Below are positions 36,887-45,600 of a DNA stretch of 64,000 nt, piece after piece (the stretch's first letter is position 1; every line of letters begins with the position of its first letter). The stretch comes from Auritidibacter ignavus (GTDB lineage Bacteria; Actinomycetota; Actinomycetes; Actinomycetales; Micrococcaceae). The translations under genes were made by a program, and so were the position numbers. Location: positions 62,001 to 126,000 of the forward strand of contig NZ_RDQR01000001.1 of assembly GCF_003703835.1 (NCBI RefSeq), in the 5' to 3' direction. A model generated the notes under the pieces. That model searched no databases, had not been told where the DNA came from, and saw nothing but the letters and a program-made list of their open reading frames with translations.

Positions 36887-38047
36887 TTATTCACCGAGTC
36901 CGTCGTCAAATTGTGGTAAACGAGAGCCCACGCCGAGTAGCTCTGCAATCGCCGAGACAGAACGCGGTGCGGCCCGGCCGTCACCATAGGGGTTTACCGC
37001 ATTGGCCATCTTGGCGTATGCCTCGTCATTTGTGAGCAACTCGGAGACTTCCTCGACAACGCGCTCTTCGGCGGTACCAATCAGTCGGACGGTTCCGGCG
37101 GTCACCGCTTCGGGACGCTCGGTGTTCTCGCGCATCACGAGCACCGGTTTGCCCAGACCTGGTGCTTCTTCCTGAACGCCACCGGAGTCGGTGAGGACGA
37201 CGGTGCTGAGGTTCATCAAGTGGGTAAATTCCCCGTATGCCAACGGCTCGGTGACGATGACATTTTCTTTGCCTTCCAGGAACGGCAGAATTGCCTCACG
37301 CACTACAGGGTTCTTATGGGCTGGCAAAACAATGGTCGCGTCCGGGTGTGAGTCCGACAGTCGTGCCAATGCTCGGCCGACACCGCGCATCGCATCACCC
37401 TGATTCTCACGGCGATGAGTCGTCACCAACACAACCTTGCGACCCTGACCTACCTCATCGACGAGTCCTTGCAGGGCGGGTTCACTAAACGGCACGCGCT
37501 GGTCGACGACTTCAAGCAGAGCATCGATGACCGTGTTACCGGTGACGTAAATATCGTCAGGGTTAACTGCCTCGCGGATGAGGTTGTCGCGACTGACCGA
37601 GGTCGGTGCTAAGTGGAGAGAAGAAATCTGGGAGGTAATCTTCCGGTTCGCTTCTTCCGGGAACGGGGAGAAGATATTGAAGCTACGGAGCCCGGCTTCG
37701 GCATGAACCACTGGCACACCACGGTTGAAGGCGGCAATGGCGCCAGCTGTGGAAGTCGACGTGTCACCTTGGACCACCACGGCATCGGGTTTCTCTTCAT
37801 CCATGATCGCGTCGAGACCATTGATGGTTTTCGCCATCACCATGTTCAGGGTCTGGCGGGGCTGGATGATATTGAGGTCGTGGTCGGGAGTGATTCCGAA
37901 AAGCTCATTCACCTGGTCCAACATTTCCCGGTGTTGTCCAGTGACGGTCACCACACACTCGAATTGATCCGACTCCTGAAGAGCTTTCACAATCGGGGCC
38001 ATCTTAATCGCTTCGGGGCGGGTGCCGTAGACCGGCATGATTTTCAT
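36887..38047 (-). CDS. wecB: UDP-N-acetylglucosamine 2-epimerase, non-hydrolysing
   Basis: Interconverts UDP-GlcNAc and UDP-ManNAc, a cytoplasmic step. The N-terminal MPVYGTRPEAIKMAP is the family signature; later VLVTTHRRENQG and LTDSGGVQEEAPGLGKPVL are active-site regions. 386 residues, full length. AGGAG lies 10 bases before the ATG. Its partner, wecC, is encoded 12 kb away in the same island, so UDP-ManNAcA is the expected product of the pair. The 218 bases upstream hold a 9-base tandem repeat (38232-38249) and AT-rich promoter-like sequence. Confidence 0.94.
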   Translation of the reverse strand: MKIMPVYGTRPEAIKMAPIVKALQESDQFECVVTVTGQHREMLDQVNELFGITPDHDLNIIQPRQTLNMVMAKTINGLDAIMDEEKPDAVVVQGDTSTSTAGAIAAFNRGVPVVHAEAGLRSFNIFSPFPEEANRKITSQISSLHLAPTSVSRDNLIREAVNPDDIYVTGNTVIDALLEVVDQRVPFSEPALQGLVDEVGQGRKVVLVTTHRRENQGDAMRGVGRALARLSDSHPDATIVLPAHKNPVVREAILPFLEGKENVIVTEPLAYGEFTHLMNLSTVVLTDSGGVQEEAPGLGKPVLVMRENTERPEAVTAGTVRLIGTAEERVVEEVSELLTNDEAYAKMANAVNPYGDGRAAPRSVSAIAELLGVGSRLPQFDDGLGE

Positions 38048-38265
38048 TATGTCTCTACTCCTACATCACTACGACACAACGACCTCACGCGTCAGTGAGC
38101 CGGTGATTTCATTTTAGTATGCCGAGACAACCCTACACAGCTACCACCCTAATCAGCACATTTTCGTTGGGAGGGCCGAGATAAACATATGACCTTTCTC
38201 GATATCCTTTCCTTAGTACCCGCATGACTGCACTGTGATCACTGTGATCGCCGACATTCCCCGGG

Positions 38266-40440
38266 CTAGATACTGATCGCGCTGGTGCTCGGTACCTTTA
38301 TCACGTTTTGCGGGCTGTCCTTTCTTCTGATGAACGTGAGAACTGTATATCTCCCCGATTCCTCAACGCCAGTAAAAGCGTACCGAGGAGTGTCTTGGTA
38401 CCAAACTTCGGAGATTTCTGTCCCATCGCGATACAGGTAGAAAGCCCATTCATACTCACTCGGTTCGACACTGGCGAAATCGTTAGCCACAAGTATTCGC
38501 CCATGGATACGTTGCACGGTTGTCACTGAACTAGTGGGATCAGGATAAGACAGTGCGGCCGATGATTCACGCAGATCTGTAATCAGCCGAACCTTGGTTC
38601 GTGGAGCGGTTTCGTCCGCAGAAAGTCCTGGAACCGATAGGGTCTTCAGTGAGGCGATCTCGGGTGGGGGTGGCGTCACGACATCCAAGGCCGAGGCGAC
38701 TTTTCCGAGAATGGTTGATCTGTTCAGTATACCCTGCTCCATCGTCCTTAATACTGCTTCATGTTGTTGTTGCAGAGGCTCTTGAAACTGCTCTGGAGCG
38801 TGTCCAACGATCGTCGCGAACCCTTCACGGATGAAGAGATCTCCAGCTCGCTGAGCGTTGAATGTGAAGCGCTGCGCGTCTGCCTCATCGCGTCGAATCT
38901 GTACGGTTTTGCCACTATCCGCTACATCATACGATTCGCGCCATGAGTCGTCGTCCGGCACCTTTTTCAGCTCTGCAGTGGTGAGACGGCTTGTCCACTG
39001 ATCACTGTCGAAAGGGTACTTCAGCAACTGGGGCGCCGAAGCCTGGAATATGTCTTTGACCAGCTTGCCTTGGGTTCTTTCGTGGAATTCAGCGAGTCGC
39101 GACGCTTGCAAAAAGTAAGGATTAGCCAGTGGAAACAAGGGGACTTCGCGCTTGTCTAAAGCCTGTCGCGTGATACCGAAATGGTACCTATTCCTAGTCC
39201 GAAAGTAGTATCCGTCGAGGCGTTGGAACAGGTCGGATCCCCTAGAGCGTTTAAAGGTTCTTTCGAAATGCTCAGCAACTAATGGTTTGAAGTGCTTATT
39301 CGCAAGCCGGGGGTAGCTGTGCGCTTGGAGAAAAAAGTTGAAGACCCGCGGGTCCGACATCGATACGCCCTTTCCAAGTTCCCGGAAAACACGGTTAGCC
39401 AGACCTTCAGCAGACCCCGGGACGCGAAGTAGCTCTCCTCCACCTCCGCGGATCGTCATCTGGGGAATGGCGTATTCTCCTGAAAAATCGGACAGAAACA
39501 TCTCGTAGTTGCGATTCGAATCGCGTATTTGATGGGTGAAGACACGCTCACTGAACAATAAGGATAAACCGCACTGTTCAGTAGGGCCCCACCACTCCAT
39601 GCCGTGATCAGCGCGAATCGCATTGGCGAGCTGAATATCTCGCCCGTAAACCTTACGTTTCTTACCCTCATATCTTCGTGGGTCAAACGTCAAGACCTTG
39701 AAGTCTTGATGAGCACCAGTCAGTGTCAGGAGCGCTAGAGCGAGCCGGGAGTCAACGCCTCCGGAAAGGGTGATAACTTTCCGAGCGGACAACGAATTCA
39801 CTGCAGTCGTCAAGGACTCTCTGGCTAGCTCTATGCCTAACGACACGGCGTCGGTGTAGTCATTGATTGTCTCAGAGCCCCCCAGTGTAACCCGCGGACG
39901 GATGGTCGCTTGGCGACCGGTAATCTCGAGGACGCAATCTGGCTCGAGAATATGTATTTGTTCTGCCATGGTCGTCGAGTCACTCATCCCCTCGGCAGTC
40001 CGGCCACGACTAGTTAGAGCGGCAACGTATGTACTGAGATTCAGATGAACCGAAACACCGGACTCTCGAAGAGCAACCGCAACGGCGATAAAGCTATCCG
40101 ACAAGACCACCCCACGCCTAGGGATAATTGCATAAAAGACTGGTCCAAATCCGAAGCGATCGGCAAAAACAAGGTGTTTCACTCCTGACAACAGGTGTCG
40201 AGAACTAGCTATGGCTAGCCATTCCCCAGGAGCATCACGCAAGTCGGCAATCGTGAGATTCTCGGGGTGAGCGAACCCAAATTCTCCCCGGCAAAGCTGT
40301 TTGCCTGTCAAAGCAAGTCCACCGAACTCCGCAACCTTCGTATTTGGCTTCCACTTACCCGGGACCGCACTTTCTTCGATGGTCCGAGCTCGGGTATCAA
40401 TCAGCACAGCGCGAACGACGGATGAGGACTGAGAATTCAT
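38266..40440 (-). CDS. Asparagine-synthetase-like protein without glutaminase cysteine, with extra C-terminal domain
   Basis: A 724-residue protein. Residues about 1-200 resemble a degenerate class II glutaminase fold (FADRFGFGPVFYA, then VVLSDSFIAVA), but there is no Cys at position 2. The ATP pyrophosphatase loop SGGVDS (226-231) is intact. The last 95 residues, from about 630, read as a beta-sandwich (YEWAFYLYRDGTEISEVWYQ). AsnB-like enzymes form amide bonds after adenylating a carboxylate. Within this island a uronic acid is the likely target, but that is inferred. ATG 40440 has AGAAGG 7 bases upstream. Confidence 0.75.
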   Translation of the reverse strand: MNSQSSSVVRAVLIDTRARTIEESAVPGKWKPNTKVAEFGGLALTGKQLCRGEFGFAHPENLTIADLRDAPGEWLAIASSRHLLSGVKHLVFADRFGFGPVFYAIIPRRGVVLSDSFIAVAVALRESGVSVHLNLSTYVAALTSRGRTAEGMSDSTTMAEQIHILEPDCVLEITGRQATIRPRVTLGGSETINDYTDAVSLGIELARESLTTAVNSLSARKVITLSGGVDSRLALALLTLTGAHQDFKVLTFDPRRYEGKKRKVYGRDIQLANAIRADHGMEWWGPTEQCGLSLLFSERVFTHQIRDSNRNYEMFLSDFSGEYAIPQMTIRGGGGELLRVPGSAEGLANRVFRELGKGVSMSDPRVFNFFLQAHSYPRLANKHFKPLVAEHFERTFKRSRGSDLFQRLDGYYFRTRNRYHFGITRQALDKREVPLFPLANPYFLQASRLAEFHERTQGKLVKDIFQASAPQLLKYPFDSDQWTSRLTTAELKKVPDDDSWRESYDVADSGKTVQIRRDEADAQRFTFNAQRAGDLFIREGFATIVGHAPEQFQEPLQQQHEAVLRTMEQGILNRSTILGKVASALDVVTPPPPEIASLKTLSVPGLSADETAPRTKVRLITDLRESSAALSYPDPTSSVTTVQRIHGRILVANDFASVEPSEYEWAFYLYRDGTEISEVWYQDTPRYAFTGVEESGRYTVLTFIRRKDSPQNVIKVPSTSAISI

Positions 40441-40762
40441 GGTTGCCTTCTGAACGACAGCTCGGGGGTATATCGACTGGGCACAACCATCTGTGGCCGT
40501 AGCTTCACTCAATGGCTGGTTTGACCCGGCATCCCTACAAAACTATCAGCTTCGGCGAATACCTCAGCTTATCTGCACGGGTGATCCTCGTTCTGCCATT
40601 TACCTCCCAGTTCGGACGACCCTCCTAGCATCTGGCAAGATCGTTTCGCCGTGGCGATACAATGTAGTCTCAATGTGAAGGTGCAGATTCCCTGCAACGG
40701 CACAAAGAAGACCTCTTGATGCCGTTGTATGTGGAGGAGCAGGAAAGGCTGTAGCGAGAAGT
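40441..40762. promoter_or_regulatory. Divergent region between the AsnB-like gene and the ABC exporter
   Basis: 322 bases with no gene. A plus-strand promoter candidate is TTGACC (40521-40526), 17 bases, TATCAG (40544-40549). A TACAAT box is at 40658-40663. A 10-bp hairpin with one G-U pair (40693-40702 with 40720-40729) lies in the presumed leader of the permease gene. Nothing else is recognised. Confidence 0.4.
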
Positions 40763-41683
40763 ATGGCGTCTACCAACGACAAGGAAGCGGGTCATCCACA
40801 AACCGCTGAGTTCGTTTCGGCCGTAAAAGATTCGTATCCAGGTGTAGACAAGCTCACTCCCATCGGAGGGCGTCCTGGAATCGGAAAGTATATTCGTCAG
40901 CTATGGCAACGGCGTCACTTCATTTGGCGTCAGTCGCGAGGCCGCGTTGTTACGGGCAACGACGACGCCAAGCTGGGGCCACTTTGGTTGGTTCTTCGCC
41001 CAACTCTCGACGCAGCTTTCTACTGGATTATCTTCGGGCTGTTGTTGCAATTCGATCGGGGCATGGACAACTTTGTGGCCTTTGTCATTATTGGTGTCTT
41101 CATGTTCCAGATGACCAGTAGTGCCTTGGGAACCGGTAGCAAGGTGATCGCGTCGTCTCGCTCACTGATACGGGCTTTCAAGTTCCCGCGGATGGCGCTG
41201 CCTTTAGGAGAGGCTCTCTACGATTTGTTGCAAAGAGGCCCGGCCTTTTTGATGATGTTCTTGATCATCATGGCTATCCCTCCCCACGAACTTCCAGAGT
41301 GGAGTTGGCTCCTCTTCCCCATCATTCTGCTCATTCACGTCGTCCTAAATTTTGGCATCACGCTACTTGTTGCTCGGCTGGCGGTCGTTTTCCCTGACCT
41401 GAGTAAGGTGATTCCTTTTCTAACTCGCCTGCTCATGTACGGCTCTGGAGTGATCTTTCCGATCACCCGGTTTACGACTAGATATCCAACGTTGGAAGCC
41501 ATAATCGAGCTGAATCCGATCTACACCGTCTTACTGATGTACCGCGAAATACTCATTGATGGCACGGTGCCAGCAGTCGAGCATTGGTTGGTTCTCTGCG
41601 GTTGGGCCGTTGTGTTGTTTGTCGCTGGGTTTCTAGTGTTTTGGCAAGGAGAGGAATCTTATGGTCGCGAACGAAACGTCTAA
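40763..41683 (+). CDS. Polysaccharide ABC exporter, permease (Wzm/TagG-like)
   Basis: An ABC-2 type membrane protein of 306 residues with about six helices after an 80-residue cytoplasmic N-terminus. IWRQSRGRVVTGNDDAKLGP and WLVLRPTLDAAFYWIIFGLL match the family of teichoic acid and O-antigen exporters. It moves a lipid-linked polymer across the membrane together with the ATPase encoded next, whose start overlaps by 23 bases. The ribosome-binding site is weak (GCGAGAAG). Confidence 0.9.
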   Translation: MASTNDKEAGHPQTAEFVSAVKDSYPGVDKLTPIGGRPGIGKYIRQLWQRRHFIWRQSRGRVVTGNDDAKLGPLWLVLRPTLDAAFYWIIFGLLLQFDRGMDNFVAFVIIGVFMFQMTSSALGTGSKVIASSRSLIRAFKFPRMALPLGEALYDLLQRGPAFLMMFLIIMAIPPHELPEWSWLLFPIILLIHVVLNFGITLLVARLAVVFPDLSKVIPFLTRLLMYGSGVIFPITRFTTRYPTLEAIIELNPIYTVLLMYREILIDGTVPAVEHWLVLCGWAVVLFVAGFLVFWQGEESYGRERNV

Positions 41684-42578
41684 GCCTAAGAACTCTCCCA
41701 CCCCGGAACCGGACGAGAGCGAGGACACCATTTCACCAACCACGACAGAGCTCGGAGAGCTCACGATGCTCGCCACAGACATTGAGCTCACTTACCGCGT
41801 GCGGATTTTAGATGAAGGCAAAGAGCGCGGATTAATTCAGTCACGCGGCAAGAAGACATCGTTTCAGGCGCTGAAAGGGATCTCGCTGGCAGCGCGCGAA
41901 GGTGAATTCATTGGGCTCGTAGGGCGAAACGGGTCGGGTAAAAGTACCTTGCTCAGGGTTCTCGCCGGTGTCGAGACTCCGAACTCAGGCCAGGTCGTGG
42001 CACGCTCCACACCGCAGCTACTGGGTGTTGGCGCCGCACTCTTGCCGAACCTCACCGGTATCGACAATATTCGTATCGGACTATTGGCCATGGGACTCAC
42101 ACCGGCACAGGTCGAAGAGAAAGTGCCCGAGGTTGTCGAACTGGCAGACATTGGTGACTTCGTACGGATGCCGATGCGTACCTACTCGTCCGGTATGGGA
42201 GCTCGGCTCCGTTTCTCGATCTCTGTGTCGGCAGACCCGGATATCTTGATGATCGATGAGGCCCTTTCCACCGGTGACGATGCCTTCCGACAACGCTCGA
42301 ATCAGGCCATGAAGGACTTGATCGCCCGCTCCGGTACGGGATTCCTCGTTAACCACTCGCCCTCTGCAATTCGTGAAATGTGTACTCGAGTCATCTGGCT
42401 CGATAAGGGTGCAGTTGTCGAAGATGGCGAACCTGACGAGGTGATGAAGCACTACAGCTATTTCATGAATGCGTTGCGGCGCCACGGCGAAAATGTCGCC
42501 CAGGGTGTGAAGGAAAAGCACATGCAGACATTCCAGGATCGGATTGACGACATTGTGGAAGACGGCCAGCCATCATAA
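41661..42578 (+). CDS. Polysaccharide ABC exporter, ATPase (Wzt/TagH-like)
   Basis: ATP-binding partner of the permease, 305 residues. Walker A GRNGSGKST is at 88-96, the signature YSSGMG at 175-180 and Walker B ILMIDE at 195-200. An acidic N-terminal stretch of about 35 residues precedes the domain. The region after the ATPase (about 245-305) is too short for a carbohydrate-binding Wzt-C domain, so it resembles TagH/RfbB more than Wzt proteins that read chain ends. AGGAGAGG precedes the ATG. Confidence 0.92.
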   Translation: MVANETSKPKNSPTPEPDESEDTISPTTTELGELTMLATDIELTYRVRILDEGKERGLIQSRGKKTSFQALKGISLAAREGEFIGLVGRNGSGKSTLLRVLAGVETPNSGQVVARSTPQLLGVGAALLPNLTGIDNIRIGLLAMGLTPAQVEEKVPEVVELADIGDFVRMPMRTYSSGMGARLRFSISVSADPDILMIDEALSTGDDAFRQRSNQAMKDLIARSGTGFLVNHSPSAIREMCTRVIWLDKGAVVEDGEPDEVMKHYSYFMNALRRHGENVAQGVKEKHMQTFQDRIDDIVEDGQPS

Positions 42579-42625
42579 CGAGGCCATACCTCATGGCGTC
42601 CTGTCATCTTTAGCCTAAACGCACT

Positions 42626-42660
42626 TCTGCCCCTCCCAACGATGTACTGGGAGGGGCAGA
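42626..42660. terminator. Bidirectional terminator between exporter ATPase and large glycosyltransferase
   Basis: A perfect 13-bp stem, 42626-42638 with 42648-42660, loop of 9 bases, lies between two converging stops. No long T-run is present. Confidence 0.75.
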
Positions 42661-42682
42661 GATATGCGGGACCTTACGGGTT

Positions 42683-45600
42683 TTAGCTCTCAATCAACCG
42701 CAAGATTTTTCCTGAGATGACTCCTGGACGGAAATGCTTATGCATATAGTCACGAACTGCATATGACTCGTCGAGCAGAGCCTGGGGATCTGCGGCCAGC
42801 GACCGAATTCGCTGGACAGCGCTGTCGATATCGTCAACAAGCCACCGTGTTCCATATACTTGCTCTGCTCCAGCCCAAGGTAGGATCACCGGAACACAGC
42901 CCGCAGCCCCTCCTTCAGCAACCACCTGATGAGTTCCTTCATGATCACTCGTCGACAGAATGAAACCGGGGACGGTGGTATACCATTCTGCAAGGTCAGG
43001 ACTGTGGCCATCAAATACTACAGCGTCTTTTAACACCGGTGAGGATTCGATCCGCTCATAAACCCTCTGGAAGTACTCCTGTTCTGCGGGTCTATCCTGC
43101 AACCAGGGATACTCCGTATATTCTTTCCCTTTGACGATCAGCTTATACTCTTGGTCCTTAGATGCGAGTTGCTCGATGATGTCCAAAGCTCGATCGAACC
43201 GTTTGGACTGCGGAACAGACCCGACAAAGCCGATATTCTTCGGGTTAATCTCGCTTCTATAGGTGAGAAATCGGCCCATATCGAACGTATTGCCGATGAC
43301 GAAGCTCTTAGACGTCGGAATACCATAGCGAACCTGCGCCCTGCGCATCCCTACCGGCGAGACGAAAATAAACGCATCAACATTTTTGAGGATTGCTTGG
43401 TCTAGAAACTTCGTTCTCAGTTCCTGGGCATGCACCCTCGTGATGAGTTTTTGTCCCGGAAGCTTATTCTGGCTGTACCACACCAGATTGCCCAGCGACC
43501 ACTCACAAAAGATCACGTCAGCGCCATCGAGAAGACGTCGACTTTGTTGTTCATCATGGATGCTATGGCCACCCCATCGGTCAATTCGGACACGGTGGCC
43601 CGCCTTTTGGATACCATTCATGATCTCGATAAAGAACTTAAAATCGTGTCCAGCGATAAGGACGGTTTGCGAGCTCTCATCAGGACCAGCGAGGGAAACG
43701 TTCCTAGCAGAACTAGTAGTAACTGCTGTTTTCGTTGAGTCTACTTGCTCTTTTTTGTCTCTGACAATCTGCCATGCGAAAACGTCCTCGTCGTCGAGAG
43801 TAGGAGTTTCACCCTCTAAAATTTGCGCGTAAGTGTCGCGTTCGAAGAGAACAAGCCTACTGTTGATGGCTGCCGAACACGTGGCAACGGGGACAAATAG
43901 GTTTCCCGGCGACCAAGACACAGCCTGCTTTCCGACGGCCTTCCAATCGCCGAAGGTTAGGCCGTTGAGAAGGTCTTCCACATCGTTTCGGCTCAAGGTC
44001 CCGATGGAATTGGCCGCCTTAACGACATGTCGAATGTCGTACTCGCGCAATGCGTCCATCTTCGACTGTGCCGTGGGCGCTACAACGACTTGGCCAGCGA
44101 CTTCTTGACCGTCGAATTCTTCGTCAAGCAAATACATGTCAGGACGTACTGACTGCTTCTCGAACTCGGGGATATCACTCGCCGAGCACTCCACGGCAAA
44201 GGGATGCAGCTTGGGAGCTCTTACGAGGAACCCAGCGACGCGCATCATGTACACCAAACGATGGGCGCACGTGTGGGCCTCGTAAACATGTCGCAAGGCC
44301 TTCCACAAATCCTTGTGCCGGGCTTCCTCGGACGATTTCCAGCGTTTCAAGACACTATTGGCTTCGTCGGGATTTTCAACGGTGGGGACTGTACCCGCGA
44401 AAGTTTCATCGACACCACGACCAGGCGAGCTAAGAACGCTTGACCCGGATGCAGTAATCTCCACAACTCGGCGCGAAAACATCGAGGGAGAATCCACAAC
44501 AGAGTTCCCGTTGAGATGGATCGGGTGTGCTTTATAGGCCTGGCACATCTCGGGGTAGCTCAAACTCTGTCGAGCGTAGCGACGGAAGCGATCTGGAAGC
44601 CGATAGGGCGAATTCGGGTCGTTATGCACCCGCTCATAGATAGCCAGCCCGTACGGAGCTGATTCGTAGAAGAGAAAGTCAAGGCCCTGCTTTCGTGTGG
44701 CATATTTGTCGCCATAATACGTGCCACCGTAGGCAATGGTGTCTTCGCGTTCACGAGTGCTCGGCAACGGATTGTGCAGTATTGGTTGAGCTGCGAAAGG
44801 CGCCGACGCGACGGCCGAAATGCGGTTATCTGGTTCAGCGTTATAGTCGACAATCGTGCGCGCATCAGTAGTAAACACGTAGTCACACCGAGCAGCCGTA
44901 CGCTTAAAGCGGTTGTAATGAACTGGATCTTCCTTATTCCAGAACATCACGGGAATGCCGTGTTCTTGGGCATGATCAATCAGGTTAGCAATTGGCGCGT
45001 GACTCGTGTCGTCGTAATATCCGATGATGCCTTCCCACGCTTTGTCGTTACCCTGCCAGGCAGACTCAATGAAGACAGCATCAATGTCGTTGTGAGCGAA
45101 CTGTTCCCGCCAGTCATCGGGCGTGACCCGAATCGCTGTCAGCTCGGGTAGGAACGTCTCGGAGGTAAACGTATCACCAATGAAGGCAACGGTGTAGGAA
45201 TCCAACGGCCGTTCAGAAGAGCTCTTCGCTAGTTGCGATTGACTTCTCAAAAGCTCTTGGAGCGCAGACCAGTAGATCTCACCTGTCTGCTTCCACGTGC
45301 GGTTTTCTCTTACCCAGCGACGAGCGCGTACACCGAGCTGGTCTCTAAGTTCCGGGTTTCGGATGAGCCGGTGCAACTGTTCCTTCAGTTCAGGGACACT
45401 ATCCTTCGCGAAGCTCAAAGCCCGTGATTTATCTTCGTCTGTACCGTAGAAAGCTCTGTGTGGCGAGACATCAGACAACACCACCGAACGCCCCACGGCC
45501 ATAGCTTCCAAAGGCTTGAGCGGAGAAACAAGCTCAGTGACTGGCAACGATTTCCGGGCTAGCGGGAAAATGTCGATGCTCGACAGATAAGTCGGCATGT

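Noticed and set aside
38232-38249. Tandem ACTGTGATC repeat considered as an operator
   Set aside because: Only two 9-base units near a 3' end; not enough to support a call.
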